Source of the DNA: JAVXCQ01 sp036659415
GTDB taxonomy: Bacteria; Bacillota; Negativicutes; Acidaminococcales; Acidaminococcaceae
Assembly (NCBI GenBank): GCA_036659415.1
Contig: JAVXCQ010000005.1
Span: 19,670 to 83,669, forward strand
Length of the DNA: 64,000 nt
Reading direction: 5' to 3'
Of the stretch, positions 24,837-33,402 are shown in pieces. The position numbers and the translations under genes were made by a program. The notes under the pieces are model-generated. The model saw nothing but the letters and a program-made list of their open reading frames with translations. It was not told where the DNA came from and ran no database searches. The first letter of the stretch is position 1. Each line of letters starts with the position of its first letter.

Positions 24837-26294
24837 ATTTGAACCTAATTTTGCTTTCATGATTTTTTTATAAGCTTCTACACCCGGTTGATCATAGGCA
24901 TCAACATTGGCCAATTCGCCCTCATAGGCGATACTGAGCATTAGAAAATATAATAATTGTCCTATATAATAAGCATCTAATTGAGGCAATTGATAATTGG
25001 CATTAAACCGGCAGTCTTCACTGAGCGCCTGAGCGTTAGCTTCCAAGGCACTGCGCAAAGCCACGTCCAAATGCAAAGCCTGATATTGAGCAAAAAATGG
25101 CACCTGAGGAAAAGGCTTCCCCACTATAACGGAGGCTGTATTTTTTTGTAGCTCAACAAATTGCACCACTTTGTTGCGTTTACCGTCTTGATGTTGCTGG
25201 GTTTGTGCGTGCATATCCGTCGTTCCCACTGCCGCAATCGGTGTCCTGCCGTAATTAATCTCCACACCAGCCCTGTTGTGGCGTTTACCCAGAGATTCCG
25301 CTAATAACTGCACATACCATTCACCTAAAGATTTAAGTTGCATCGCATAGGGCATTAAGACTTCGATCTCACAACCATATTGTTCAGCTGCCACATATTT
25401 AAGCACGGCATTCAGTAGTGCCGGATTAGCAGCAAGATCCGTACTCTGGCAAGCCAGCTCCATGTCCTGAGCACCAGCCAGCAGCGCTTCAATATCCATA
25501 CCCACCACGGCTGCTGTAATCAAACCAGGGTCACTAAAAACACAGAAGCGGCCACCGATACCTTCTTTAATATCAAAGGACGTCCAGCCGTATTCCTGTG
25601 CTAGTTGCCAAAGGGGGGAAACCGGTGCTTTGGTGGACAAATCCGTCACCACCGTCACGTCCAGAGTAAATAAATCGGCTTGTGCCTGCAACTGCTCATA
25701 GCAATACAAAAACGCCGCTGTCGGCTCAATGGTTGTGCCAGACTTAGAAATTGGTATCAGCATAATACTGGTTTTACCTTGACCAGCAAATTTTTTATAT
25801 TCTGCCTGCCGCGTAATTTCTGCTAACAACGCTGAGCTTTGATCTGCATCTAAATTATTACCACTAAAATACACCTTGGGATAGCCCTTGCGCTCCAAAG
25901 GTTTTTGCTGATTCCAATATTCACCGGTTTGTACGTCAAAAAGCACCTTATTGCCTTGATAAGAACCACCAATACCGAGGAAAATCACAACTTCTGTAGT
26001 TTGCCAAACGTGCTTGCTAAAGGCCTGCATTTTTCTAATACTGTCGGGCGTATTGGGATTACCGTCCTTAATAAAGGGCATACGGGTAAAATAGACCGGC
26101 TCAAACGAACCGTCCTTGGATAAATGCCCTGCTACCGTACCAGCACTTCTAATAGTAGCTACACCGTCAGTGGCCTTTTTTATTTTTCCTGTCAGTGCGA
26201 CTAAATCCTCCGGCTGAATACGTTTAGTACCCAACATATTGCGATAATCGAAACAAAACCCGGAGGGTAGTGTTATTTTTCCTGTTAAATTCAT
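24834..26294 (-). CDS. pgi: glucose-6-phosphate isomerase
   Basis: Pgi interconverts glucose-6-phosphate and fructose-6-phosphate; the latter is the GlmS substrate. The 486-residue protein has the sugar-phosphate loop ISKSGTTIEP, GGRFCVFSDPG, and GIGGSYQGNK near residue 105. It resembles the shorter Firmicutes form (about 450 residues) more than the 550-residue proteobacterial one. It lies 42 bp or less after galU on the same strand, so the two may be cotranscribed. GGAGTAGGA precedes the ATG. Confidence 0.95.
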   Translation of the reverse strand: MNLTGKITLPSGFCFDYRNMLGTKRIQPEDLVALTGKIKKATDGVATIRSAGTVAGHLSKDGSFEPVYFTRMPFIKDGNPNTPDSIRKMQAFSKHVWQTTEVVIFLGIGGSYQGNKVLFDVQTGEYWNQQKPLERKGYPKVYFSGNNLDADQSSALLAEITRQAEYKKFAGQGKTSIMLIPISKSGTTIEPTAAFLYCYEQLQAQADLFTLDVTVVTDLSTKAPVSPLWQLAQEYGWTSFDIKEGIGGRFCVFSDPGLITAAVVGMDIEALLAGAQDMELACQSTDLAANPALLNAVLKYVAAEQYGCEIEVLMPYAMQLKSLGEWYVQLLAESLGKRHNRAGVEINYGRTPIAAVGTTDMHAQTQQHQDGKRNKVVQFVELQKNTASVIVGKPFPQVPFFAQYQALHLDVALRSALEANAQALSEDCRFNANYQLPQLDAYYIGQLLYFLMLSIAYEGELANVDAYDQPGVEAYKKIMKAKLGSN

Positions 26295-26336
26295 ATCCTA
26301 CTCCATTACTATTAAGGTTGGGCTAAGCCCTTAGCT

Positions 26337-27215
26337 TTAGCTCTCTTGCGCCACAATCTTTTGTAAATAACTGAGGAACTGGGTGCGTAGTTCCGGTCTT
26401 TTTAATGCTTGCTCCACCGTTGCTTCCAAAAATCCTTGTTTATCCCCCACGTCGTAGCGTCTACCTTCAAAATTATAGGCGAGTACGCTTTTTTCTTGGG
26501 CTAAAACTTTTAAGGCATCAGTAAGCTGGATTTCGCCACCGCGTCCCGGCAACGTTTTTTCTAAAATTTCAAAAATTTCCGGAGCGATAATATACCGGCC
26601 AAGTACGGCTAGTCTAGAAGGCGCTTCCTCCCTAGTGGGTTTTTCTACCATATCGTTAATGCGCCAGGTGCGCTCGCCAGTTTGCTCTGTAGGCGACACA
26701 ATGCCATAGCTGGATACTTTGTCCTCTGCTACCTCTTGTACCCCTAACACGCTAGAACCTGTGGCGTCATACACCTCCATCAGTTGTTTGAGGCAGGGCT
26801 TCTTGGCGTCCACCACATCGTCACCCAATAAAACTGCAAATGGCTCACTGCCTACAAAATGTTTAGCACATAAAATAGCGTGTCCCAAACCAAGCGGTTC
26901 CTTTTGTCTAATATAATGTAGGGAAATATTGGAAATATCTCGCACCATTTTCAGTAATTCCTCTTTATGATTTTGTTCTAAGCTAAGTTCCAGCTCTATC
27001 GAACGGTCAAAATGGTCTTCGATCGAACGTTTACTGCGCCCGGTGACAATTAAAAATTCCTCAATGCCAGAGGCCAAAGCTTCTTCAATAATATATTGGA
27101 TTGTCGGTTTATCAACAATCGGTAACATTTCTTTAGGTTGCGCTTTCGTTGCCGGCAAAAATCTTGTACCCAGTCCAGCTGCCGGTATAACAGCTTTTCT
27201 AACTTTCATAAACAT
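26337..27215 (-). CDS. galU: UTP-glucose-1-phosphate uridylyltransferase
   Basis: GalU makes UDP-glucose for envelope glycans. The protein carries the nucleotidyltransferase signature AAGLGTRFLPATKA near its start and the Mg/UDP motif LGDDVVD mid-chain. The frame opens at a TTG (27233), but GGAAGG sits inside that extension. The ATG at 27215 (292 residues) or 27209 is the better start. Upstream lies a probable promoter TTTAAA-17-TATAGT. Confidence 0.94.
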   Translation of the reverse strand: MFMKVRKAVIPAAGLGTRFLPATKAQPKEMLPIVDKPTIQYIIEEALASGIEEFLIVTGRSKRSIEDHFDRSIELELSLEQNHKEELLKMVRDISNISLHYIRQKEPLGLGHAILCAKHFVGSEPFAVLLGDDVVDAKKPCLKQLMEVYDATGSSVLGVQEVAEDKVSSYGIVSPTEQTGERTWRINDMVEKPTREEAPSRLAVLGRYIIAPEIFEILEKTLPGRGGEIQLTDALKVLAQEKSVLAYNFEGRRYDVGDKQGFLEATVEQALKRPELRTQFLSYLQKIVAQES

Positions 27216-27252
27216 CGTTTTCACGCCTTCCAATCATAGTTTCTTTTCTATT

Positions 27253-27281
27253 ACTATACCATAAAATGCACTATTTTTAAA
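27253..27281 (-). promoter_or_regulatory. promoter of galU-pgi
   Basis: Minus strand TTTAAA (27281-27276), 17 bp, extended -10 TGG-TATAGT (27258-27253). Confidence 0.55.
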
Positions 27282-27340
27282 ACTTCTCGCCGCTGCAGTA
27301 ACCAGCCCGGTTACTTGCTTCTAATACACTGCCTTTTAGT

Positions 27341-27404
27341 GGCTCTATAATAAATGTTGGAAATATGACCTTTTTGGTCACACCCCAACATTTCTTATAG
27401 AGCC
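27341..27404. repeat. palindromic repeat element, copy 1
   Basis: A 64-bp element with 20-bp terminal inverted repeats: GGCTCTATAATAAATGTTGG at the left, its near-complement at the right. A central TGACC-loop-GGTCA hairpin is followed by ACACC. A second copy in the same orientation lies at 31870-31932. The shape is that of a small non-autonomous mobile element (MITE) or REP-like repeat. It sits directly behind the rpsI terminator. No obvious target-site duplication was found. Confidence 0.8.
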
Positions 27405-27408
27405 AAAG

Positions 27409-27439
27409 AAACCCCACAGACGTTATGTCTGTGGGGTTT
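27409..27439 (-). terminator. terminator of rplM-rpsI
   Basis: AAACCCCACAGAC pairs with GTCTGTGGGGTTT around a 5-nt loop; the minus-strand tail is short (TTTCTTT). It ends 16 bp after the rpsI stop. Confidence 0.8.
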
Positions 27440-27454
27440 ATCGTTTCAACGCTA

Positions 27455-27847
27455 TTAACGTTTACTGAATTGGGAAGCTTTACGAGCTTTTTTAAGACCG
27501 TATTTACGACGCTCTTTTTCACGTGGGTCACGAGTCAAAAGACCAGCTTTTTTCAAGGCTGGACGTAACTCTAAATCCACTTTAAGCAAAGCGCGGGCGA
27601 TGCCGTGACGAATTGCGCCTGCTTGACCGGAGATACCACCTCCGACAACATTTGCAAGTACATCATATTTGCCAGTTGTTTCAGTTGCTTCCAATGGTTG
27701 CTTAATGATAAGCTCCAATGTTTTCAAGCCAAAATATTCTTTCAATTCGCGATCGTTGATAATAATGTTGCCTTCACCCGGAACCAGGCGAACACGTGCA
27801 ACAGAACTTTTACGACGGCCAGTTGCATCATAAGTAACTTTTGCCAT
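27455..27847 (-). CDS. rpsI: 30S ribosomal protein S9 (uS9)
   Basis: The 130-residue protein ends in the basic tail KARKASQFSKR, which reaches toward the P-site tRNA. The conserved YDATGRRKSSVARVRL start and DPREKERRKYGLKKAR region identify it. It is the second gene of the rplM-rpsI pair (21-bp gap) and is followed by a terminator and repeat copy 1. Confidence 0.97.
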   Translation of the reverse strand: MAKVTYDATGRRKSSVARVRLVPGEGNIIINDRELKEYFGLKTLELIIKQPLEATETTGKYDVLANVVGGGISGQAGAIRHGIARALLKVDLELRPALKKAGLLTRDPREKERRKYGLKKARKASQFSKR

Positions 27848-27868
27848 TTATTGCTCCTCCTTTTCCGA

Positions 27869-28306
27869 TTAACGTACGTTAATTTCTAAGATTTCTGGTT
27901 GTTGTGCAGCATGCGGATGCTCAGCACCGGCATAAACATGCAATTTAGTATAAATTTGACTACCAAGACGGTTTTTAGGAATCATGCCGCGAACAGCAAG
28001 TTCAACCATTCTGGTTGGGTTTTTCTTAAGCATATCACCAGCAGTAGTAAAGGTAGTACCACCAAGATATCCGGAATGACGGAAATAAGTTTTTTGGATT
28101 AATTTTTTACCTGTCAAAACAACTTTGTCTGCGTTAACGATAATAACATGATCTCCGGTATCCATATGTGGTGTAAAAGTTGGTTTGTGTTTACCACGAA
28201 GGATTTTTGCAACTTCAACAGCCATACGGCCAAGAGTTTTATTAGCTGCGTCGACAACGAACCATTTGCGTTCGATAGTTGACGGGGTAGCCATATATGT
28301 TTTCAT
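27869..28306 (-). CDS. rplM: 50S ribosomal protein L13 (uL13)
   Basis: The 145-residue early-assembly protein has the typical WFVVDAANKTLGRMAVEVA and MIPKNRLG segments. It leads the rplM-rpsI operon, with GGGAGGG upstream of the ATG. A 100-nt leader separates it from its promoter, and may carry the autoregulatory structure known for L13 leaders in Firmicutes, though I could not confirm that motif. Confidence 0.97.
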   Translation of the reverse strand: MKTYMATPSTIERKWFVVDAANKTLGRMAVEVAKILRGKHKPTFTPHMDTGDHVIIVNADKVVLTGKKLIQKTYFRHSGYLGGTTFTTAGDMLKKNPTRMVELAVRGMIPKNRLGSQIYTKLHVYAGAEHPHAAQQPEILEINVR

Positions 28307-28408
28307 CCTTATCCCTCCCTGTGAATGTGTTCATTTTTAGTTTAGTTTATGTTGTCTTTGTCGTCAATTCCGGGGCTAATGGAATCTACCGCAAAGTCAC
28401 ATACAGAT

Positions 28409-28437
28409 ATTGTAAACATCTTTACTATCTTTGTCAA
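28409..28437 (-). promoter_or_regulatory. promoter of rplM-rpsI
   Basis: Perfect TTGACA (28437-28432), 17 bp, TACAAT (28414-28409) on the minus strand, just after truA. The transcript leader is about 95 nt long. Confidence 0.88.
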
Positions 28438-28479
28438 GGGTAAAAGCGTTGCTCTAAACTTTTTAGTGCCTTTTTCCCT

Positions 28480-29232
28480 TTATTTTTTCAATTGTGGATA
28501 AATTACTTCGTCTAAATAAAGACCCTGGGGCGGTGCTGCCATGCCCGCTAAAGCACGCTGTTTGCTGACTAAAATCTCCTGGAAGCGTGCTACCGTAAGC
28601 TTGCCCATACCAACACGAACCAGCGTCCCCACAATACTACGCACCATATGATAGAGAAAACCATTGCCTTCAATTGTAAAAATTAATTCATGCGGGTGGA
28701 GTTCTTGCCACTGAGCCACAAACATAGTTTTAATCGTATTAACTGCGGCACTACCTTGAGAACGAAAAGCGGCAAAATCATGTGTCCCCACCAGTAACTG
28801 CGTGGCCTCTTGCATAGCGGCCAACTGCAAAGGTTTGTGCATTTGCCAGGCATAGTGACGTTCAAAAGGATTAGCGTGTTCCGCAATCAAAATACGATAT
28901 TGATAGCGCTTACGCAGAGCCGAAAATCGTGCGTTAAAACCACTGTCTACGACTTCGACCTGCCGTACAACAATGTCGGCCGGCAAAAAGCTAGCCAGTG
29001 CCGGCACTATTCTGTCCGTGGGTACCGTGCTGACGGTGGCAAAAGAAACGACCTGCCCCCGAGCGTGCACCCCTGTATCCGTGCGTCCTGACGCCGCTAA
29101 GTTGATTTTTTCACACAATAATTTGCTCAAGGCTTGTTCTAAAACCTGTTGCACGCCTACGGCATTTTTTTGGCGTTGAAAACCTTGATAATTACTACCA
29201 TCATAGGCTAAAGTTAATTTTAAATAACGCAT
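28480..29232 (-). CDS. truA: tRNA pseudouridine synthase A
   Basis: TruA makes pseudouridine at positions 38-40 of the tRNA anticodon stem-loop. The catalytic aspartate is in SGRTDTGVHARGQV, and the start LKLTLAYDGSNYQGFQRQ is typical. The ATG at 29232 has GGAGCGGGA upstream and gives 250 residues. An in-frame extension to 29268 is rejected. It overlaps the 3' end of ecfT by 13 bp, so translation is probably coupled. The ecfA1-ecfA2-ecfT-truA order is common in Firmicutes. Confidence 0.95.
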   Translation of the reverse strand: MRYLKLTLAYDGSNYQGFQRQKNAVGVQQVLEQALSKLLCEKINLAASGRTDTGVHARGQVVSFATVSTVPTDRIVPALASFLPADIVVRQVEVVDSGFNARFSALRKRYQYRILIAEHANPFERHYAWQMHKPLQLAAMQEATQLLVGTHDFAAFRSQGSAAVNTIKTMFVAQWQELHPHELIFTIEGNGFLYHMVRSIVGTLVRVGMGKLTVARFQEILVSKQRALAGMAAPPQGLYLDEVIYPQLKK

Positions 29233-30035
29233 AAATTCCCGCTCCATCTGAAAAAGGCTAGGGCGCAAACTACTGCCAGAACTGTTATACCGGCTAGAAT
29301 ATCACGGTATTCATACTTTAATTCATGCATCCGGGTACGTCCCTCGCCCCCTCGGTAACAACGAGCTTCCATAGCAATGGCTAATTCATCTGCTCGCCGA
29401 AAAGCACTAATGAAAAGTGGCACTAAAATAGGTAGCATATTTTTTGCTCTTTGGAGAAGATTGCCGGAAGCAAAATCTGCACCTCTAGCCGTTTGCGCCT
29501 TCATAATACGGTCAGTTTCTTCCAGTAAGGTAGGGATAAAGCGTAAGGCAATGGTCATCATCATGGCCAGCTCATGTGCCGGTACACCTAATTTACGAAA
29601 GGGTTTCAGCAAGGACTCAATACCATCGGTTAAAACGATGGGAGAAGTGGTAAAAGTAAGAATGGAGGAAATAACCAAGAGTAAAATTAACCGCATGGAC
29701 ATCTTAAAGCCCATGGCTAAACCATCTTTGGTAACAGTAATAAATTTCCACGTCCACAGAACTTCGCCTTGCCCAGTTAAAACATGAATACCCATGGTTA
29801 AAATTATAATAATCCATAAAGGTTTAATGGATTTAGCCACTAGCAAAAATGGCAAACGAGATAAGGCTATGACAAAACAAACAAAGCCTACCAGTAGTCC
29901 ATAGGCACAGGGTGCATTTGCCAAAAAAATACCGATAATAAAAACCAAAGTTGCCAAAATTTTAGTACGAGGATCCAGTTTATGGATAATCGATTTACCG
30001 GGATAATATTGACCGAGGGTGATATCCGTTAACAT
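29220..30035 (-). CDS. ecfT: ECF transporter transmembrane protein EcfT
   Basis: EcfT links the two ATPases to exchangeable vitamin-binding S components. The 271-residue protein has several hydrophobic segments and the two coupling-helix Ala-Arg motifs, in MKAQTARGAD and AIAMEARCYRGG. AAAGGGG precedes the ATG at 30035 by about 8 nt; the frame opens at a GTG (30044) that lacks spacing. It overlaps ecfA2 by 7 bp. No S component gene is nearby, so this is a shared (group II) module serving several S components. Confidence 0.94.
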   Translation of the reverse strand: MLTDITLGQYYPGKSIIHKLDPRTKILATLVFIIGIFLANAPCAYGLLVGFVCFVIALSRLPFLLVAKSIKPLWIIIILTMGIHVLTGQGEVLWTWKFITVTKDGLAMGFKMSMRLILLLVISSILTFTTSPIVLTDGIESLLKPFRKLGVPAHELAMMMTIALRFIPTLLEETDRIMKAQTARGADFASGNLLQRAKNMLPILVPLFISAFRRADELAIAMEARCYRGGEGRTRMHELKYEYRDILAGITVLAVVCALAFFRWSGNLCVI

Positions 30036-30892
30036 TTGTGCCACCCCTTTAAGACTTCGATTGCCTGTACCAAGGCCTCTGTGCGCATCGTTTCCGGTGC
30101 AATCTTCATTCCATGGCTACGCAAGCTATCGGCCAGTTTAATGACTTGTGGTACGTCAACCCCTACCTCATTTAAAATTTCCCGCTTGGTGCGAAAAATC
30201 TCACTAGTAGCACCATCAATAACGATTTTGCCTTTGGACATAACCAATAAGCGGTCGGCATATTGGGCTGCTTCTTCCATGCTATGGGTAACCAAAATCA
30301 CAGCAATCCCCCGCAACTGGTACAGTTCTATTATTTCCCGGAAAATAACGTCACGTACACCCGGAGCCAAACCGGCCGAGGGTTCATCTAAAATTAAATA
30401 ATCCGGATTCATAGCTACGACACCCGCAATGGCCACTCTGCGCATTTGTCCTCCCGAAAGTTGAAAGGGTGAACGTTCTGCAAATTCTTCATAGCTCAAG
30501 CCGACAAATTTCATGGCTGCCTGTACCTGCTTTTTAACTTCGTCTTCTGCCAGTCCGCTATTACGCGGACCGAAGGCGATATCTTCATAAATGGTTTCTG
30601 CAAAAATCTGATGTTCCGGATATTGAAAAACCATGCCTACTTTGTGTTTAGCTTTTTTAACCTCATCGCCCTTATCGGCCAGGTTCACAGTATCGACAAA
30701 AGCCGCACCGCTACACGGTGTTAATAAACCATTGAGGTGCTCCACCAGTGTTGACTTGCCGCTCCCTGTATGCCCGATAATAGCAACAAATTCGCCTTTT
30801 TCTATTGTTAGCGTAACTTCTTTCAGAGCTACTCTTTCAAACGGAGTATTCTTCATGTAAGTGTACGACACATTTTCCAAACTTATTGACAT
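30029..30892 (-). CDS. ecfA2: ECF transporter ATPase EcfA2
   Basis: This is one of two different ATPases in the vitamin-uptake ECF module. The 287-residue protein has Walker A GHTGSGKS near residue 39, Q-loop FQYPEHQ, signature LSGGQMRR, Walker B LILDEP and switch histidine VTHSMEE. The D-loop, normally G-L-D-P, reads SAGLAPG: the conserved aspartate is alanine (codon GCT). EcfA1 next door keeps G/M-L-D-P. The change could make ATP hydrolysis asymmetric between the two sites. It overlaps both neighbours by a few bases. Confidence 0.94.
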   Translation of the reverse strand: MSISLENVSYTYMKNTPFERVALKEVTLTIEKGEFVAIIGHTGSGKSTLVEHLNGLLTPCSGAAFVDTVNLADKGDEVKKAKHKVGMVFQYPEHQIFAETIYEDIAFGPRNSGLAEDEVKKQVQAAMKFVGLSYEEFAERSPFQLSGGQMRRVAIAGVVAMNPDYLILDEPSAGLAPGVRDVIFREIIELYQLRGIAVILVTHSMEEAAQYADRLLVMSKGKIVIDGATSEIFRTKREILNEVGVDVPQVIKLADSLRSHGMKIAPETMRTEALVQAIEVLKGWHKC

Positions 30893-31716
30893 AATACTCG
30901 TGCCAACTCCTCATCAGTAATGATAGGCAAGGGTATTTTGTGTCCCTTGCTTCTCAAAGTATCGGCAATTTCTGCCGCTAAAGTTGATTCTAAACCAATG
31001 GCCCTAATTTCTTTAACTTTGCTAAATACGTCTGCCGGTGTTCCTTGCAACACGATTTTTCCTTGGTTCATCACAATAATGCGATCAGCTAAAATAGCTT
31101 CTTCCATTTTATGCGTAATATAAACTACCGTAATATGTTTTTCTTGATTTAACCGTTTGACCGTAGCCACAATCTCTTTGCGACCCTGGGGGTCCAGCAT
31201 GGCTGTGGGTTCATCGAGAATAATACACTGTGGTAGGAGAGCTAGCACGCCGGCAATAGCCACTCTTTGCTTTTGGCCACCGGAGAGTAAGTGGGGGGCA
31301 TGTTTAGCATATTCCGTCATATTCACAATTGCTAAGGCTTCTTCAACTCGCGGTCTAATTTCTTCATGGGGTACGCCGATATTTTCCGGTCCAAAAGCCA
31401 CGTCTTCTTCTACAATGGCCGCTACAATCTGGTTATCTGGATTTTGAAAGACCATTCCTATCGTTTGCCGAATAGCCCATAAATTAGCTTCATCTGAGGT
31501 ATCTAAACCATTAATTTTACAAGTTCCGGAAGCCGGCCGCAGGAGTGCATTAAAATGTCTAGCCAAAGTAGACTTTCCGCTACCATTAGCACCGATAATG
31601 GCGACAAATTCTCCCGGTGCCACGGTTAAGGTAATATTATCCAGAGCTTTAATTGCTGTATTTTGACCATCGTAGTAACTGTAGCACATATTCTTAACGT
31701 CAATAATCGGTTGCAT
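30883..31716 (-). CDS. ecfA1: ECF transporter ATPase EcfA1
   Basis: The 277-residue partner ATPase has Walker A GANGSGKS, Q-loop FQNPDNQ, signature LSGGQKQR, Walker B IILDEP and an intact D-loop AMLDPQG. The YITHKMEE switch histidine is present. It is the first gene of the ecf-truA operon, overlapping ecfA2 by 10 bp, with GGAGG ahead of the ATG. Confidence 0.95.
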   Translation of the reverse strand: MQPIIDVKNMCYSYYDGQNTAIKALDNITLTVAPGEFVAIIGANGSGKSTLARHFNALLRPASGTCKINGLDTSDEANLWAIRQTIGMVFQNPDNQIVAAIVEEDVAFGPENIGVPHEEIRPRVEEALAIVNMTEYAKHAPHLLSGGQKQRVAIAGVLALLPQCIILDEPTAMLDPQGRKEIVATVKRLNQEKHITVVYITHKMEEAILADRIIVMNQGKIVLQGTPADVFSKVKEIRAIGLESTLAAEIADTLRSKGHKIPLPIITDEELARVLCQ

Positions 31717-31769
31717 TCCTACAAGCCTCCATCATTTACACACTTTACTGCCTTACGGCATCTTCATCT

Positions 31770-31798
31770 ATTATATTATTGATAGTTAAGAGCGTCAA
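31770..31798 (-). promoter_or_regulatory. promoter of ecfA1-ecfA2-ecfT-truA
   Basis: Minus strand TTGACG (31798-31793), 17 bp, TATAAT (31775-31770). Confidence 0.85.
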
Positions 31799-31869
31799 CC
31801 ACTACTGCAAGAACGGGTTAACTCTAACCTCTACGCTTAGACGTGAAAGCAACGAACTGTTCACTTAGT

Positions 31870-31932
31870 GGCACTATAATAAATGTTGGAAGTATGACCT
31901 TTTGGTCACACCCCAACATTTATTATAGAACC
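31870..31932. repeat. palindromic repeat element, copy 2
   Basis: A 63-bp copy of the element at 27341-27404, same orientation: left arm GGCACTATAATAAATGTTGG, central TGACC-TTTT-GGTCA hairpin, right arm the near-complement ending in AACC. It sits just behind the rplQ terminator, as copy 1 sits behind the rpsI terminator. Confidence 0.8.
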
Positions 31933-31940
31933 CCAAAAAT

Positions 31941-31972
31941 AAAAAGAGCAGAGACATAAGTCCCTGCTCTTG
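31941..31972 (-). terminator. terminator of the ribosomal superoperon
   Basis: On the minus strand AAGAGCAGGGAC pairs with GTCTCTGCTCTT, followed by TTTATTTTT. It lies 13 bp after the rplQ stop. Confidence 0.88.
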
Positions 31973-31984
31973 ACCCGGCAACAA

Positions 31985-32323
31985 TTAAACTAATTCAAGG
32001 ATTGCCATTTCAGCAGCATCGCCACGGCGAGGTCCAAGTTTGTAGATACGAGTGTATCCGCCTTGTCTGCTTTCATATTTCGGTGCAATTTCGTCAAAAA
32101 GCTTTTTGGTCGCTTCTTCATCCACGAGGAATGCGAGAACCTGACGACGAGAATGCAAGTCGCCTTGCTTTGCTAAAGTAATCATTTTAGCAGCTAAGCC
32201 GCTGACTTCTTTCGCCTTCGTCACAGTAGTTTCTATTCTCTCATGTTTGAAGAAGGAGGTCAAAATGCTGCGAAACAAAGCTTTACGAGCGCTAGAATTG
32301 CGCCCCAATTTTCTGTATGCCAT
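31985..32323 (-). CDS. rplQ: 50S ribosomal protein L17 (bL17)
   Basis: The 112-residue protein begins MAYRKLGRNSSARKALFRS and contains the RHERIETT-like segment (here KHERIETTVTKAKE). It is the last gene of the S10-spc-alpha superoperon, 17 bp after rpoA, and is followed by an intrinsic terminator. Confidence 0.97.
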   Translation of the reverse strand: MAYRKLGRNSSARKALFRSILTSFFKHERIETTVTKAKEVSGLAAKMITLAKQGDLHSRRQVLAFLVDEEATKKLFDEIAPKYESRQGGYTRIYKLGPRRGDAAEMAILELV

Positions 32324-32340
32324 TTGTTTCCGCCCCCCTT

Positions 32341-33339
32341 CTAATCTTCTTCAGACTTACGCAAGCTCAAGCCCAAATTCACTAATTTTTTAATGATTTC
32401 TTCTAAGGATTTGTTGCCCAAATTACGGACCTTCATCATATCCTCTTCAGTTCTTTGAATTAATTCTTCGACTGTATTAATACCGGCACGGCGTAAGCAG
32501 TTGTTAGAACGAACAGATAAATCCAAGTCATCAATTGACATTGATGTTGGGCCTGGAACTACCGGCTCAGGGGTAACAACTTCTGCCACAGGTTCTCCAG
32601 CAGCAATGACAATATTAGGTTTAGTTCCAGTTTGGAATAAACCTAAATATTCGATCATAATGCCGGCTGCGGTGCTAATAGCTTCGTCAGGCATAATACT
32701 GCCATCGGTCCAAACTTCCAACGTAAGTTTATCATAATTCGTAACATTGCCCACACGAGTGTCGGTAACGCCGAATTTAACTCTTGTAATTGGAGAGAAA
32801 ATAGAATCTACCGGAATCATACCAATGGGCATGGCAGGAGCTTCTTCGTTTTTGTTCGTAGCTTTTTCCAGAGATTTCCTCTTATCGCCAGGAACATAAC
32901 CTTGACCCTTCTCCACATAGATATCCATATTAAAGGTTGCATCTTTGTCCATGGTTGCAATGTGCAACTCTGGATTAAGAATTTCAATATCGATATCACC
33001 ACTGATATTAGCCGCAGTTACTTCTTGTTCACCACTACAGGAGATACGTAATATTTTAGGTTCGTCAGAATACATTTTAAGGCAAAGAGCCTTAATGTTA
33101 AGAATAATATCCGCAACATCTTCTCTTACACCCGGGATAGTGGAAAATTCATGCAATACACCGTCAATTTTAACGGCGGTGACTGCTGCACCCGACAAAG
33201 AAGAAAGCAAGACACGACGTAAACTATTCCCTAAAGTGATACCGTACCCACGTTCTAATGGTTCCCAAATAAATTTACCATAACGTCCATCATCACTGAT
33301 ATCAGCCGTAACCATCTTTGGTTTTTCAATTTCAATCAT
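32341..33339 (-). CDS. rpoA: RNA polymerase alpha subunit
   Basis: Alpha dimerises to seed RNA polymerase assembly and contacts activators and UP elements. The 332-residue protein has the N-terminal domain (GYGITLGNSLRRVLLSSLSG) and, after a linker rich in proline and valine (about 245-265), the C-terminal domain with LDLSVRSNNCLRRAGINTVE. The linker is longer and more P/V-rich than in Bacillus. GGAGG lies 8 nt before the ATG. It sits in the normal place between rpsD and rplQ. Confidence 0.97.
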   Translation of the reverse strand: MIEIEKPKMVTADISDDGRYGKFIWEPLERGYGITLGNSLRRVLLSSLSGAAVTAVKIDGVLHEFSTIPGVREDVADIILNIKALCLKMYSDEPKILRISCSGEQEVTAANISGDIDIEILNPELHIATMDKDATFNMDIYVEKGQGYVPGDKRKSLEKATNKNEEAPAMPIGMIPVDSIFSPITRVKFGVTDTRVGNVTNYDKLTLEVWTDGSIMPDEAISTAAGIMIEYLGLFQTGTKPNIVIAAGEPVAEVVTPEPVVPGPTSMSIDDLDLSVRSNNCLRRAGINTVEELIQRTEEDMMKVRNLGNKSLEEIIKKLVNLGLSLRKSEED

Positions 33340-33402
33340 GCGGAAAGCCTCCTTTTTGGCGCATTACCACAATACGCGTAATATTTGGTGGCAAATGATT
33401 TA

